This document shows, piece after piece, positions 24,693 to 34,080 of a stretch of 48,680 nt of DNA. A program made the translations under genes and the position numbers. Location of the stretch: NCBI RefSeq assembly GCF_012641515.1, contig NZ_JABAHY010000018.1:1-48680 (forward strand), read 5' to 3'. A model generated the notes under the pieces. The model made no database searches and was not told where the DNA came from. It saw only the letters and a program-made list of their open reading frames with translations. How positions within the stretch are numbered: the stretch's first letter is position 1; each line of letters begins with the position of its first letter. This DNA is from Nesterenkonia sedimenti. Its GTDB lineage: Bacteria; Actinomycetota; Actinomycetes; Actinomycetales; Micrococcaceae.

Positions 24693-25293
24693 AGGTGACG
24701 CCGAGAAGGTCGCAGAACACGCCGAGCAGAAGACTGACCCCGTAGAGATCATCCAGCGGATGGGCCACCGCGGGCTGAGCCTGGCCACTGCCGAATCCCT
24801 GACCGCAGGAGCCCTGGCCTCCCGGATCGCAGAGGTCCCCGGGGCCTCAGCCGCCCTGCTGGGGGGAGTGGTCGCCTACTCCAACCAGGTCAAACTCAAT
24901 GTGCTCAAGGTCGACTCCCAGCTGCTGGAGGACAGAGGAGCCGTCGACGGCGACGTCGCCGCCCAAATGGCTCTGGGAGCAGCCCAGTCCTGTGGCGTCG
25001 ACATCGCAGTCTCCACCACTGGCGTGGCCGGACCGGAACCGCATCAGGGCAAGGACGTCGGAACGGTCTACCTGGGCATCGCCGCCGGGGCCGAGGCCGT
25101 CGAACGATACAACCTGACCCTCCCCGAGGACTGCAACCGGCATGAGGCCCAAGAGGGAGATGAACTGGCCGGGTATAAACTGCTCGACCTCGACGGCGAC
25201 CGGGCCGCGATCCGCGAAGCCAGCGTGGAAGCCGCCTTGAAACTGATCAGCGATTTCCTGCACACTGAGCCCCCTGGCCTGCCGGAGGCCTAG
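24682..25293 (+). CDS. cinA: CinA family protein (C-terminal, NMN amidohydrolase type)
   Basis: A 203-residue single-domain CinA with [35 protein letters not shown], and [11 protein letters not shown] (with the conserved Ser/Thr-rich loop). The N-terminal MoCF-like domain of full CinA is absent, as in E. coli PncC, which deamidates nicotinamide mononucleotide. The ATG lies 11 bases inside pgsA and has AGGAGG upstream. A short acidic extension is found before the domain. Confidence 0.88.
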   Translation: MATEGDAEKVAEHAEQKTDPVEIIQRMGHRGLSLATAESLTAGALASRIAEVPGASAALLGGVVAYSNQVKLNVLKVDSQLLEDRGAVDGDVAAQMALGAAQSCGVDIAVSTTGVAGPEPHQGKDVGTVYLGIAAGAEAVERYNLTLPEDCNRHEAQEGDELAGYKLLDLDGDRAAIREASVEAALKLISDFLHTEPPGLPEA

Positions 25294-25384
25294 TGGACAC
25301 CTCAGTGATACCCGCTACAGTGGGAACAAATCGGCGGTAGAACGAGTTGGCCTATTCGAAAGTCGTACTCTCAAGGGAGATGTC

Positions 25385-25828
25385 ATGGTGAGACAGCCAG
25401 TCACAGTCAACGGGGTGACCCGCTGGAAGGACACCGAGGCCGAAGGCATGCCAGCTGAGGCCGGCGGTGAGGCCAAGGGCGTTGTGCTGCGCCAGGAAAT
25501 CGGAGACGTGCTGCGCAGCATCCGGCAGGAAGAGGGCCGCACCCTGCGCGATGTCTCCCACGACGCGCGCGTATCTCTGGGCTACCTCTCCGAGGTCGAA
25601 CGAGGACAGAAGGAAGCATCCTCTGAGCTGCTGGCCTCGATCTGCACTGCGCTCAACGTTCCCCTGGCAGCCATGCTGTTCCAGGTCGCCGAGCGTATCG
25701 CTGCCGCCGAGGGCTTCGGCGTACCCGATACCGTGCCCACCGAACTGCAGCGCGAGTTCAGCACTGCCGGAGCTGTCAGTGGGGACAACCCCCTGGAGAG
25801 CCGTCCGGCCTACGCTGGCCTGCACTGA
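25385..25828 (+). CDS. clgR: XRE-family regulator, ClgR-like
   Basis: A 147-residue protein with a central helix-turn-helix: [54 protein letters not shown]. The phrase [20 protein letters not shown] is typical of ClgR, the activator of clp protease and envelope-stress genes. The place after pgsA-cinA matches the mycobacterial pgsA3-clgR order. GGGAG lies six bases before the ATG. In mycobacteria pspA follows clgR; here it is absent and an intergenic repeat plus a MarR gene follow. ClgR levels are usually controlled by Clp proteolysis of a C-terminal degron; the end here, PAYAGLH, is hydrophobic enough for that but not proof. Confidence 0.83.
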   Translation: MVRQPVTVNGVTRWKDTEAEGMPAEAGGEAKGVVLRQEIGDVLRSIRQEEGRTLRDVSHDARVSLGYLSEVERGQKEASSELLASICTALNVPLAAMLFQVAERIAAAEGFGVPDTVPTELQREFSTAGAVSGDNPLESRPAYAGLH

Positions 25829-25838
25829 GTGTTCCGGT

Positions 25839-25959
25839 GGCGGGGAGACCCTGCTCGCCTCGCCACGAGGTAGCCCGCACAGCCGACTTAGCGGCTGCAG
25901 GGGTCCCTGATCTCGCGGTTCCCGCTCGGCAAGGCCTCGCCGCGCTGCACGCCTGAAGT
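25839..25959. repeat. dispersed intergenic repeat, copy B
   Basis: The 23-base block 25839-25861 matches 9713-9735 except at two positions, and CACGCCTGAAGT (25948-25959) is identical to 9763-9774. The inner part is longer than in copy A (about 86 against 27 bases). As in copy A it starts about ten bases after a stop codon. Confidence 0.5.
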
Positions 25960-26032
25960 CACAGCAGCGGTGCCGTAGCTGCTCATGACCGGCGCTGAAG
26001 GTCCATCTGGAGCGGTCGGGGCTTATTGCCGC

Positions 26033-26038
26033 TAGACT
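26033..26038 (+). promoter_or_regulatory. -10 element of the marR gene (leaderless type)
   Basis: TAGACT followed by seven bases and ATG 26046; no ribosome site. Confidence 0.4.
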
Positions 26039-26045
26039 GACACGC

Positions 26046-26582
26046 ATGGTTTCTGAGGATCGCCGTGTCCACGTCAAGGAGCTCCAGGAGGAGTTCTACC
26101 GCCTCTTCGTGCGTCGGCGGCACAATGCGATCCAGATGGCCCAGGCCATCGATCCCGAGATCGAACCTGCCGCCTACTCTGTACTCTTCACCCTCAAACG
26201 TGAAGGTGCCCAGCGGATGACCAGTATCTCCAAGCACCTCGGCATCGGAAAACCGACCCTCTCGCGCCAGCTGACCACCCTGGCCGAGCGTGGGTTCATC
26301 ACCAAGAAGGCTGATCCTGCGGACGGCCGGGCCCTGGTGATCTCGCTGACCGAAGAGGGCCGCGCGCGGCTGGAGGCAGCTCAGAAGGAACGCTCCGAAC
26401 GGTATCTGCATATGCTCGAGCCCTGGAGCGAAGAGGAGATTATGACCCTCTCGGGACTGCTGACCAAGATGAACAAGACCTATGCCGAATATGAGGCCGC
26501 CTACGGAGCCGGCAACGCCCCACCTCCGGAAGTCTCAGACAACGACGACGACGGCGCCTCGCCGGACGTGAAGGCCGCCTGA
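26046..26582 (+). CDS. MarR family transcriptional regulator
   Basis: A 178-residue protein with a winged-helix core: PAAYSVLFTLKREG, MTSISKHLGIGKPTLSRQL, LAERGFITKKADPADGRA (recognition helix and wing with the D-x-R signature) and ISLTEEGRARL. MarR proteins are dimeric repressors responding to small ligands or oxidation; no cysteine switch is seen. An acidic tail of about 25 residues follows. It is four bases ahead of the DUF3046 gene. Target unknown; no clear palindrome overlaps its own promoter. Confidence 0.87.
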   Translation: MVSEDRRVHVKELQEEFYRLFVRRRHNAIQMAQAIDPEIEPAAYSVLFTLKREGAQRMTSISKHLGIGKPTLSRQLTTLAERGFITKKADPADGRALVISLTEEGRARLEAAQKERSERYLHMLEPWSEEEIMTLSGLLTKMNKTYAEYEAAYGAGNAPPPEVSDNDDDGASPDVKAA

Positions 26583-26586
26583 ACCG

Positions 26587-26805
26587 GTGCGCGAATCCCG
26601 CTTCTGGATGCTCATGGAGGATGAGTTCGGCACCAACTACGCCCATGTGCTGGCCGGGCAGCTTGTGCTGAGCAAGTATCAGCTCACCGCCAAGGAGGCG
26701 CTGACCGCCGGGGTCCCCACCCGGGATGTGTGGGAGGCTGTCTGTGATCAGCAGGATGTGCCCGAATCGCGTCGACTTGGCCGGGATATTCCGCCGAAAC
26801 CTTGA
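26587..26805 (+). CDS. DUF3046 family protein
   Basis: A 72-residue protein starting at GTG four bases after marR. The sequence (MRESRFWMLMEDEFG, YAHVLAGQLVL, GVPTRDVWEAVCDQ) is that of DUF3046, a small conserved family found just upstream of recA in actinobacteria. Function unknown; its conserved position suggests a link to recombination or simply an ancient operon edge. A LexA box lies 16 bases past its stop. Confidence 0.85.
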   Translation: MRESRFWMLMEDEFGTNYAHVLAGQLVLSKYQLTAKEALTAGVPTRDVWEAVCDQQDVPESRRLGRDIPPKP

Positions 26806-26820
26806 GCCTCGGCGTGTTGC

Positions 26821-26836
26821 TCGAATCTTTATTCGA
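26821..26836. promoter_or_regulatory. LexA box of recA
   Basis: TCGAATCTTTATTCGA: TCGAAT and ATTCGA are perfect inverted arms separated by four bases, matching the actinobacterial SOS box form. It is 147 bases before the recA ATG; TAGAGT at 26844-26849 may be the -10. The leader between contains an 8-bp inverted repeat (TTTCCCCG 26850-26857, CGGGGAAA 26883-26890). Confidence 0.75.
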
Positions 26837-26982
26837 TCAGGCGTAGAGTTTTCCCCGGAAGTGATCTACCGGCCCCAACACGCGGGGAAATCCACAGATC
26901 GCAGGATGGAACATCGGCATGTCCGGGGCTGCACCTAAGTTGGAAGGTGTCAGCACAACTACACGATTTCACGAGGTGAAGC

Positions 26983-28023
26983 ATGGCTAACAGCCCAGAC
27001 CGTCAGAAAGCCCTCGAGGCAGCGCTGGCCCAGATCGACAAGCAGTACGGCAAGGGCTCGGTGATGCGCCTGGGTGATGAGACCCGAGCCCCCATCGAGG
27101 CGATCCCCACCTCCTCCATCGCCATGGACGCAGCCCTGGGCATCGGAGGTTTCCCCCGCGGACGTGTGGTTGAGATCTACGGTCCGGAATCCTCGGGTAA
27201 GACCACAGTCGCCCTGCATGCAGTGGCCAATGCGCAGAAGAACGGCGGAATCGCCGCATTCATCGACGCCGAGCACGCACTGGACCCCACCTACGCCGCC
27301 AAGCTGGGTGTGGACACTGACTCCCTGCTGGTTTCCCAGCCTGATACCGGTGAGCAGGCCCTGGAGATCATGGACATGCTGGTCTCCTCCGGCTCCCTGG
27401 ATGTGGTGGTCATCGACTCCGTGGCAGCCCTGGTGCCCCGCGCTGAAATCGAAGGCGAGATGGGTGACTCCCATGTGGGCCTGCAGGCCCGCCTGATGTC
27501 TCAGGCGCTGCGTAAGATCACCGGACGGCTGGCTCAGGCCGGCACCACCGCGATCTTCATCAACCAGCTGCGTGAGAAGGTCGGTGTCTTCTTCGGCTCC
27601 CCGGAGACCACCTCCGGTGGTAAGGCCCTGAAGTTCTACGCCTCCGTCCGCGTCGACGTCCGCCGTATTGAGACCCTGAAGGAAGGCGTCAACGCCGTGG
27701 GCAACCGGACCCGGGCCAAGATCGTGAAGAACAAGATGGCCCCGCCGTTCAAGCAGGCCGAGTTCGACATCCTCTACGGTGAGGGCATTTCCCGTGAAGG
27801 CGGGCTGATCGACGTCGGCGTGGAGAACGGGCTGGTGAAGAAATCCGGCGCCTGGTTCACCTACGACGGCGACCAGCTGGGCCAGGGCAAGGAGAAGGCC
27901 CGCCAGTTCCTCAAGGACAATCCCGACCTTGCTGATGAGCTCGAGCACAAGATCAAGGAGAAGCTCGGCATCATCAAGACTGAAGGCGGCGATGGCGAGG
28001 AGCCCGCACTCCAGGCAGTCTGA
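26983..28023 (+). CDS. recA: recombinase RecA
   Basis: A 346-residue RecA with Walker A GPESSGKT at 67-74, the catalytic-region motif IDAEHALDP, Walker [11 protein letters not shown], and the L2 loop region [18 protein letters not shown]. It is full length and ends in the acidic tail usual for RecA ([12 protein letters not shown]), with no intein. It forms filaments on single-stranded DNA for recombination and triggers LexA self-cleavage. GAGGTG precedes the ATG. Control by LexA is shown by the box at 26821; recX follows after 37 bases. Confidence 0.98.
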   Translation: MANSPDRQKALEAALAQIDKQYGKGSVMRLGDETRAPIEAIPTSSIAMDAALGIGGFPRGRVVEIYGPESSGKTTVALHAVANAQKNGGIAAFIDAEHALDPTYAAKLGVDTDSLLVSQPDTGEQALEIMDMLVSSGSLDVVVIDSVAALVPRAEIEGEMGDSHVGLQARLMSQALRKITGRLAQAGTTAIFINQLREKVGVFFGSPETTSGGKALKFYASVRVDVRRIETLKEGVNAVGNRTRAKIVKNKMAPPFKQAEFDILYGEGISREGGLIDVGVENGLVKKSGAWFTYDGDQLGQGKEKARQFLKDNPDLADELEHKIKEKLGIIKTEGGDGEEPALQAV

Positions 28024-28060
28024 TGTTGCCATGCGGGCACTGGATCGGTAGAGGAGCCTC

Positions 28061-28720
28061 ATGACTGATCAGAAACTCGAAGCGCTCCGGGAGACCCTGG
28101 CCAAATACGAGGCCGGAGAGCTGACCTCTGAGCTCTTCGGCGGTGGAGCCGAAACCGCCGAAGAGGATCAGCCCCATGGTCAGCAGGGTGAAAAGACGCC
28201 GCAGCAGACCAGCGGCGGGGGAGGAGATGAATACTCCAAAGCCCGGGCCCTGGTGCTGCGGAAGCTGACCGGCTCTCCAAAGTCCCGCCACCAGCTGGCA
28301 GAGGCTCTGCGGGAGAAGGAATTCTCAGAGGAGACCATCGCTGAAGTCCTGGATCGGATGGAAGAGGTCCAACTGGTCAACGATGCCGAGTTCGCCCATA
28401 CCTGGGTGCGCATCCGGCATGAGCTCAAAGGCCTCGGCGCAGCAGCCCTGCGCCGGGAGCTGCAGGACAAAGGCGTCGGAGCCGAGGACATCGAATCAGC
28501 CCTGCAACAGCTCACCGCCGAGGACGAGCAAAGTGCCGCCCGTGAACTCATCGAGAACAAGCTGCGCGGCGTCGTTATACCCACCGGCACTGGGCCCGAG
28601 GACCGTAAGGAACGCGATAAGCTCACCCGCCGGCTGGTGAGCATGCTAGGCCGACGCGGACACAGCCCCGGGGCAGCCATCCAACTGGTCCGCGAAGCCA
28701 TCGAGGAACGCGCCGCCTAA
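28061..28720 (+). CDS. recX: RecA regulator RecX
   Basis: A 219-residue protein. A polar, disordered first 65 residues precede the three-helix RecX repeats (ALVLRKLTGSPKSRHQL, FSEETIAEVLDRMEEVQLVND, FAHTWVRIRHELKGLG). RecX caps and limits RecA filaments. GAGGAG stands just before the ATG. It is in the recA transcript, so it should be SOS-induced with it. Confidence 0.93.
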   Translation: MTDQKLEALRETLAKYEAGELTSELFGGGAETAEEDQPHGQQGEKTPQQTSGGGGDEYSKARALVLRKLTGSPKSRHQLAEALREKEFSEETIAEVLDRMEEVQLVNDAEFAHTWVRIRHELKGLGAAALRRELQDKGVGAEDIESALQQLTAEDEQSAARELIENKLRGVVIPTGTGPEDRKERDKLTRRLVSMLGRRGHSPGAAIQLVREAIEERAA

Positions 28721-28732
28721 GGCAGCTCCCGG

Positions 28733-28738
28733 TAGAAT
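28733..28738 (+). promoter_or_regulatory. -10 element of miaB (leaderless type)
   Basis: TAGAAT lies nine bases before ATG 28748, overlapping the 27-base gap after recX; no ribosome site in between. Confidence 0.4.
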
Positions 28739-28747
28739 GGGCCACCT

Positions 28748-30262
28748 ATGACTGAAGCCCTCCTGGACCGCACTGACACCCAGACCGCAGAACGCACCTA
28801 CGAGGTGCGCACATTCGGCTGCCAGATGAACGTCCACGACTCCGAGCGCATCTCCGGACTGCTCGAGGACGCCGGCTACGCCAAAGCCCCCGACGGTGAG
28901 ACCCCTGACCTCGTGGTCTTCAACACCTGCGCAGTCCGGGAGAACGCCGATAACCGGCTCTACGGTCACCTCGGGCAGCTCAAGCCCCTCAAAGAATCCT
29001 CCGGGATGCAGATCGCCGTGGGCGGCTGTCTGGCCCAGAAGGACCAGAACACTGTCCTTGAGCGCGCCCCCTGGGTGGATGTCGTCTTCGGAACCCACAA
29101 CATCGGTTCCCTGCCGACACTTCTGGAACGGTCCCGGCACAACCAGGAAGCCTCCATCGAAATCCTCGAGGCCCTGGAAACCTTCCCCTCCACCCTGCCC
29201 ACCAAACGCGAATCCGTGCATTCGGGCTGGGTCTCGATCTCAGTGGGCTGTAATAACACCTGCACCTTCTGCATCGTGCCCTCCCTGCGCGGGAAGGAGA
29301 AGGACCGCCGGCCCGGCGAAATCCTCGCCGAAGTCCAGGCCCTGGTAGATGACGGCGCCGTCGAAGTCACCCTGCTGGGCCAGAACGTCAACACCTACGG
29401 GGTCGAATTCGGCGACCGTGCCGCCTTCGCCAAACTGCTGCGCGCCTGCGGAGAGATCGAAGGACTCGAACGCGTCCGCTTCACCTCCCCACACCCGGCC
29501 AGCTTCACCGATGACGTCATCGACGCCATGGCCGAGACCCATAATGTGATGCCCCAACTACATATGCCCCTGCAGTCCGGCTCCGACCGCATCCTCAAAG
29601 CCATGCGCCGGTCCTACCGAGGCAAGAAGTTCCTCGGCATCCTCGACAAAGTCCGCGAACGGATGCCGCATGCGGCAGTGACCACCGACATCATCGTCGG
29701 CTTCCCCGGCGAATCCGAGGAAGACTTCGAAGACACCATGTGCGTGGTCGAAGCCTCCCGGTTCTCCTCAGCCTTCACCTTCCAATACTCCCCACGGCCC
29801 GGCACCCCGGCCGCCGAGATGGAAGACCAGATCCCCAAGGAGATCGTCCAGAAACGCTTCGAGCGGCTGATCGCCCTGCAGAACCGGATCACCGCTGAGG
29901 AGAACGCCGCCATGGTCGGCACCACCCAGGAACTGCTGGTCACCGCAGACTCCGGATCCAAGGGAGAGCAGACCGGCCGGCTGACCGGACGAGCACCCGA
30001 TAACCGGCTGGTCCACTTCAGCATCCCCGAAGGAAGCCCCACCCCACGGCCAGGGGACTTCGTCACCGTCCCGATTACCGAAGCCGGCAGTTTCCACCTG
30101 CTCTCCGACCCCGCCGCCAGCGACTACCAGTTGCGACGCTCCCGGGCAGGCGATGCCTGGGACCGCTGGCAGGCAGACTCCTGCGGTGTGGGCACCACCC
30201 AGGTCGAGGGAAGCAAACCGGGCTCAGTCTCCCTAGGCATGCCGACCCTGCGGGCTCAGTGA
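28748..30262 (+). CDS. miaB: tRNA-2-methylthio-N6-dimethylallyladenosine synthase
   Basis: A 504-residue radical-SAM methylthiotransferase. Present are the N-terminal cluster domain ([28 protein letters not shown]), the radical SAM motif [26 protein letters not shown], and a C-terminal TRAM domain ([15 protein letters not shown]). It adds the 2-methylthio group to i6A37 of tRNA, after MiaA. miaA follows with a four-base overlap, so the two steps are co-translated. Confidence 0.95.
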   Translation: MTEALLDRTDTQTAERTYEVRTFGCQMNVHDSERISGLLEDAGYAKAPDGETPDLVVFNTCAVRENADNRLYGHLGQLKPLKESSGMQIAVGGCLAQKDQNTVLERAPWVDVVFGTHNIGSLPTLLERSRHNQEASIEILEALETFPSTLPTKRESVHSGWVSISVGCNNTCTFCIVPSLRGKEKDRRPGEILAEVQALVDDGAVEVTLLGQNVNTYGVEFGDRAAFAKLLRACGEIEGLERVRFTSPHPASFTDDVIDAMAETHNVMPQLHMPLQSGSDRILKAMRRSYRGKKFLGILDKVRERMPHAAVTTDIIVGFPGESEEDFEDTMCVVEASRFSSAFTFQYSPRPGTPAAEMEDQIPKEIVQKRFERLIALQNRITAEENAAMVGTTQELLVTADSGSKGEQTGRLTGRAPDNRLVHFSIPEGSPTPRPGDFVTVPITEAGSFHLLSDPAASDYQLRRSRAGDAWDRWQADSCGVGTTQVEGSKPGSVSLGMPTLRAQ

Positions 30263-31185
30263 ACAGCGCCGCAGTGCAACCACTGATCGCCCTGGTCGGC
30301 CCCACCGCCTCCGGGAAGACCGGGCTCAGCCTCAACCTGGCAGAAGCCCTCGACGGTGAAATCATCAACGCCGACTCCATGCAGTTCTACCGCGGCATGG
30401 ACATCGGCACCGCCAAAGTCACCCCCGCCGAACGCGGAGAGACCCCACACCACCTCTTCGACACCCTCGAGGTCACCGAAGAGGCCTCCGTTGCCGAGTA
30501 CCAAAACACCGCCCGCGAAGTGATCCAAGACATCCGGGCCCGCGGAAAAACCCCCATTATGGTCGGCGGCTCCGGTCTCTACATCCGGGCGGTCACCGAT
30601 GTCATCGAATTCCCGCCCACCGACCCCGAGCTTCGCGAACAGATCCAACAGGAACTCGAAGCCGATGGGGCCGCCGAACTCCGCCAGGAACTGCGTGAAG
30701 CCGACCCCGAATCCGCGGCAGTCATCAAAGACGACCGGCGGCTGGTCCGAGCACTGGAAGTCATCCGGCTCACCGGGCGCAGCTTCACCTCGTATATGCC
30801 AGTCCGCCGCTATGAGCCCAGCATCGAACCGGTTGTGCAACTGGGTATCCGCATGGACCGGACGCTGCTGCATCAGCGCATCGAAGAACGCGTTCACCAG
30901 ATGAGCGAAACCGGACTCCTCGAAGAGGTCCGCCAGCTCGCCGCAGCCGGCCTACGCGAAGGCAGAACCGCCGCTCAAGCCATCGGCTACCAACAGTTCC
31001 TCCGCGTCGTCGACGGGGCGCTCTCTGTAGACCAAGCGGTGGAAGAAACTATCATCGCCACCCGCAAATTCGCCCGCCGACAGGAAACCTGGTTCCGCGC
31101 CGACCCCCGCATCCACTGGCTCGATGCACCGGCCGATAACCTCACCGAGCAGGCGATGGAAGTAATCAGGGCCGCAACTGGTTGA
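30259..31185 (+). CDS. miaA: tRNA dimethylallyltransferase
   Basis: A 308-residue enzyme with P-loop GPTASGKT at 14-21, [38 protein letters not shown] and [14 protein letters not shown]. It transfers the dimethylallyl group to A37 of tRNAs reading UNN codons, providing MiaB's substrate. The GTG start overlaps the miaB stop (GTGA). dapF begins nine bases after its stop. Confidence 0.95.
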   Translation: MNSAAVQPLIALVGPTASGKTGLSLNLAEALDGEIINADSMQFYRGMDIGTAKVTPAERGETPHHLFDTLEVTEEASVAEYQNTAREVIQDIRARGKTPIMVGGSGLYIRAVTDVIEFPPTDPELREQIQQELEADGAAELRQELREADPESAAVIKDDRRLVRALEVIRLTGRSFTSYMPVRRYEPSIEPVVQLGIRMDRTLLHQRIEERVHQMSETGLLEEVRQLAAAGLREGRTAAQAIGYQQFLRVVDGALSVDQAVEETIIATRKFARRQETWFRADPRIHWLDAPADNLTEQAMEVIRAATG

Positions 31186-31193
31186 ATAACGGT

Positions 31194-32120
31194 ATGGCCA
31201 CAACCCCTCTGACGTTCACCAAGGCCCAGGCCACCGGGAACGACTTCGTGATGATCGCCGATGCCACCGGCAGCCAGAAGCTCGATGCTGCCCTGGTCGA
31301 AAAGCTCTGTGACCGGCATATGGGTGTTGGCGCCGACGGGCTCATCCGTGCGGTACCAGCCCACCAGGACACCGAAGCCGGCCGAATGCTGGCCGAAACC
31401 GGCCTCACCAGCTCGGCGGAGGCACCCCTGTGGTTCATGGACTACCGCAACGCAGACGGCTCCATCGCCGAAATGTGCGGCAACGGAGTCCGGGCCTTCG
31501 CGCATTTCCTGATCAACCAGGAGGCCGTGGACCCAGATGCCGAATCTATCCCTGTGCTCACCCGGGCAGGAATCAAAACCGTCCGCCAGGTCAGCGAGGG
31601 CTACGCCGTGGGTATGGGGGTCTGGTCCTTCATCGACCCCGAGATGGCCGCAGACTCCGCCTCCGACTCTCTGGTCCAGACACCCGGGCAGAACGACCCC
31701 CGGCCGGCACTGAGCATCTCCATGGGCAACCCCCACACAGTCGTCGCCCTGCCCAATGAACAGGCCCTGGAAAACCTCGACCTGCACACCCCACCAAAAG
31801 TCGAACCCAACCCGCCGCAGGGGACCAATGTTGAGTTCGTTGTCCCCGCCGACCCCCTGATCGAAAACGGCGAAGGCAGAGTCCGGATGCGCGTACACGA
31901 ACGCGGGGTCGGGGAGACCATGTCCTGCGGAACCGGCGCCTGCGCGGCAGCCGCGGCGGTACGCGTCTGGGCAGCCGGCGACGGCGTAGACACCTGGAGA
32001 GTGGCAGTCCCCGGTGGAGAAGTCACCATCCGGTTCACCTCCCGGGAGGACGGCGCCGAGGACGTGGAACTGGCAGGACCAGCAGAACTGGTCTACACCG
32101 GAGAACTGCTCACCGAGTAA
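31194..32120 (+). CDS. dapF: diaminopimelate epimerase
   Basis: A 308-residue epimerase with both catalytic-cysteine motifs: MCGNGVRAFAH and SCGTGACAAA, plus KAQATGNDFVM and MGNPHTVV. It converts LL-DAP to meso-DAP for peptidoglycan and lysine. ATG 31194 gives the usual family start; a TTG at 31182 overlapping the miaA stop is possible but needs four extra residues. Its last 11 bases overlap the end of the convergent Mur ligase-like gene. Confidence 0.95.
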   Translation: MATTPLTFTKAQATGNDFVMIADATGSQKLDAALVEKLCDRHMGVGADGLIRAVPAHQDTEAGRMLAETGLTSSAEAPLWFMDYRNADGSIAEMCGNGVRAFAHFLINQEAVDPDAESIPVLTRAGIKTVRQVSEGYAVGMGVWSFIDPEMAADSASDSLVQTPGQNDPRPALSISMGNPHTVVALPNEQALENLDLHTPPKVEPNPPQGTNVEFVVPADPLIENGEGRVRMRVHERGVGETMSCGTGACAAAAAVRVWAAGDGVDTWRVAVPGGEVTIRFTSREDGAEDVELAGPAELVYTGELLTE

Positions 32121-33432
32121 AAAGCCGCCAGGCATCTGCGCCCAGACTGCGCAGCACCAATGACGTGAACAGCACGGTGCCCACCGCCAGGCTCCGACGC
32201 CCAGCCAACTGCTGCAGCAGCTGAGCCGAGGAGTCGGCCTCATGCACGACTTCGCCCAGGTCCTCCAGACGCAACCAGCTCCAGCCAGGGGCATCGGGCC
32301 ACTGGGAGCGCAGCGGAGTCCCGATATAGGCCCCCGGCAGCTCCACAAAGACCTTCTCGCCCTCGACCCCCTCCAGGGCACTGATGAAGCCCGGCAGATC
32401 CTTCTCCGGAGGCAGACACACCAACACCTGATCCAGGCCGGTACCCAGTGCGGAGGCGCTGAATCTCAGGGCTGCCTCCAGGCCCTCCCCGGAGACGGCA
32501 GAATCCACCACGCATTGACCCCCGGAAACACCCGGTACCTCATGCAGAGACAACCGCCCGGGGTAACTGACCGAACCCACCACCTGCTTCAGATGCTGGG
32601 TATCCACCGGCTGGCCATCTGCCGGTGCCAAGCCAGCCGTCACACCGGCGGCAGCATTCTCCCGCTGGAAGCCTGCCGGTAAGTGATCCACCAACGCATA
32701 GGCCTCTGCGGGCAGTTTCCCGGTGTTGCTGGCCTCAGTGCCGATCAACCTTGCGCCGACCTCGGCACAGCGATCGGTGAGGATCTGGGCTGCCTCAGGG
32801 CTCTGCGGGCAGCTGATCACCTGGTGGGTGGCCTTAGTGATCACCCCGGTTTTATCCCGGGCCACATCGGCAACTGTCGGCCCCAAGATATCCAGATGCT
32901 CACCGAAGATACTGGTCACCACCGCAGTATCCAGCGGCCAATGGCTGAGGTCATCGGAGAGACCACCGATACCGGCCTCGGCCACCACCACATCGACTCC
33001 CGCCCGTTGGGCAATCAGAAACCCCATCACCAAAAACAGACCCGTCGGAGCCAGATAGCCCGAGTCAGCGCTGGCCTCCGGAAGCCGGCTGCGTGCCTCA
33101 TGGATTCGCTCCAAAGCCCACCGTCGGGCGGAGGGACCGATAGCCTGACCATCGATGCGGATCCGATCGGCATTCGAAAGCACCCCGGGGCTCATCACTG
33201 TGCCCACCTTCAGACCCAATCCCGCCAGGGTTGCCGAGGTGTAAGCGCTAGCCGTCCCCTTGCCCTTTGAACCGACCACCCCGATAATCCGGTGGCCGCA
33301 GGTAGCGGGGTCATAGCCCAGCTGGTCCAAGAGGGCAGAGGTGCGCTGCAGAGACCGTGCGGAGACACCGCGAAGTCGGCGCCATTCGCCGAAGATGACC
33401 TCTTCCTCCAGAGCTTCGATGCTCTGACTCAA
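32110..33432 (-). CDS. divergent FolC-like Mur ligase family protein
   Basis: A 440-residue protein laid out like folylpolyglutamate synthase: an N-terminal P-loop (GSKGKGT, 54-60), a central domain with VVVAEAGIGGLSDDL and SIFGEHLDILGPTVADVARD, and a C-terminal domain. Two signatures deviate: FolC has GTNGKGS at the P-loop, and D-G-A-H-N before the last domain, where this protein has VVDSAVSGEGL. It therefore may ligate another substrate. The TTG start overlaps the stop of the upstream methyltransferase (TTGA), so they are coupled. It lies between dapF and hflX, where relatives usually have no such gene as far as I recall; confirmation is required by comparison. Confidence 0.65.
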   Translation of the reverse strand: MSQSIEALEEEVIFGEWRRLRGVSARSLQRTSALLDQLGYDPATCGHRIIGVVGSKGKGTASAYTSATLAGLGLKVGTVMSPGVLSNADRIRIDGQAIGPSARRWALERIHEARSRLPEASADSGYLAPTGLFLVMGFLIAQRAGVDVVVAEAGIGGLSDDLSHWPLDTAVVTSIFGEHLDILGPTVADVARDKTGVITKATHQVISCPQSPEAAQILTDRCAEVGARLIGTEASNTGKLPAEAYALVDHLPAGFQRENAAAGVTAGLAPADGQPVDTQHLKQVVGSVSYPGRLSLHEVPGVSGGQCVVDSAVSGEGLEAALRFSASALGTGLDQVLVCLPPEKDLPGFISALEGVEGEKVFVELPGAYIGTPLRSQWPDAPGWSWLRLEDLGEVVHEADSSAQLLQQLAGRRSLAVGTVLFTSLVLRSLGADAWRLFTR

Positions 33433-34073
33433 GCCTGCACCTGCTCCCGGGTCACCCGAAGCATGCGGAACCCCTTGGAACTGGCCGCGCGCTCGGCGGC
33501 AAAATCATCCCCGACCACAGCCAACATGGACTTCATCCAGGTCAGCAGACTGTCTGCGCCCAGATTCTTCTGCACCACCAGCCACGCCTCAGCCGGGTCC
33601 TCACCGGTCTGGGGCTGCTGCAGCCGAGGCAGCCACAGCTCAAGAAGCTCATGCAGGGCCTGCTTGCCGATCCGGATCGGCGGATTCGACCAGATCGTGG
33701 CGAACTGGATGCCGCCGGGCACCTCCTCGGGGGCACAGACGCGGATATTCTCCAGTCCCAGGCGCTGGGCATTCTCCGCACACAGCACACGGGAACGCTC
33801 ATTGACATCCACCGCCCAGACTGTGGCCTGCGGGGACTGGACCGCCATGGTCAATGCGATCGGACCCCAGCCGCAGCCGATGTCCAGAAGATCCCCGCCG
33901 GATGCGGGGGCCGGGACCTCACGCAGCAGCACCTGGGTGCCCTTATCGACCCCATCAGGGGAGAAGATACCCCCGGCAGTGGAGACCGTTGTCTGACGGC
34001 CGGCCAGCTCCACCGAGATCTCCCGGCGTTCAAAGGGACCCTCGGGGCTGCGGAAATAATGCGCATCCTTCAT
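33429..34073 (-). CDS. class I SAM-dependent methyltransferase, RsmC-like
   Basis: A 214-residue methyltransferase: FRSPEGPFERREI, FSPDGVDKGTQVLL, motif I LDIGCGWGPIAL, WAVDVNERS, and the catalytic NPPIRIGK typical of N-methyltransferases such as RsmC/RlmG acting on rRNA guanine. ATG 34073 was chosen since TATTCT lies eight bases before it on the minus strand and homologues start with a short HYF segment. Such a gene is common beside hflX in Micrococcales. It shares an overlapping promoter with the hflX leader. Confidence 0.85.
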   Translation of the reverse strand: MKDAHYFRSPEGPFERREISVELAGRQTTVSTAGGIFSPDGVDKGTQVLLREVPAPASGGDLLDIGCGWGPIALTMAVQSPQATVWAVDVNERSRVLCAENAQRLGLENIRVCAPEEVPGGIQFATIWSNPPIRIGKQALHELLELWLPRLQQPQTGEDPAEAWLVVQKNLGADSLLTWMKSMLAVVGDDFAAERAASSKGFRMLRVTREQVQA

Positions 34074-34080
34074 CACTTGA

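Noticed and set aside
25294-25384. A ClgR- or LexA-type operator upstream of clgR
   Set aside because: TTCGAA occurs at 25355-25360 but without a second arm at the right distance; no convincing palindrome was found.
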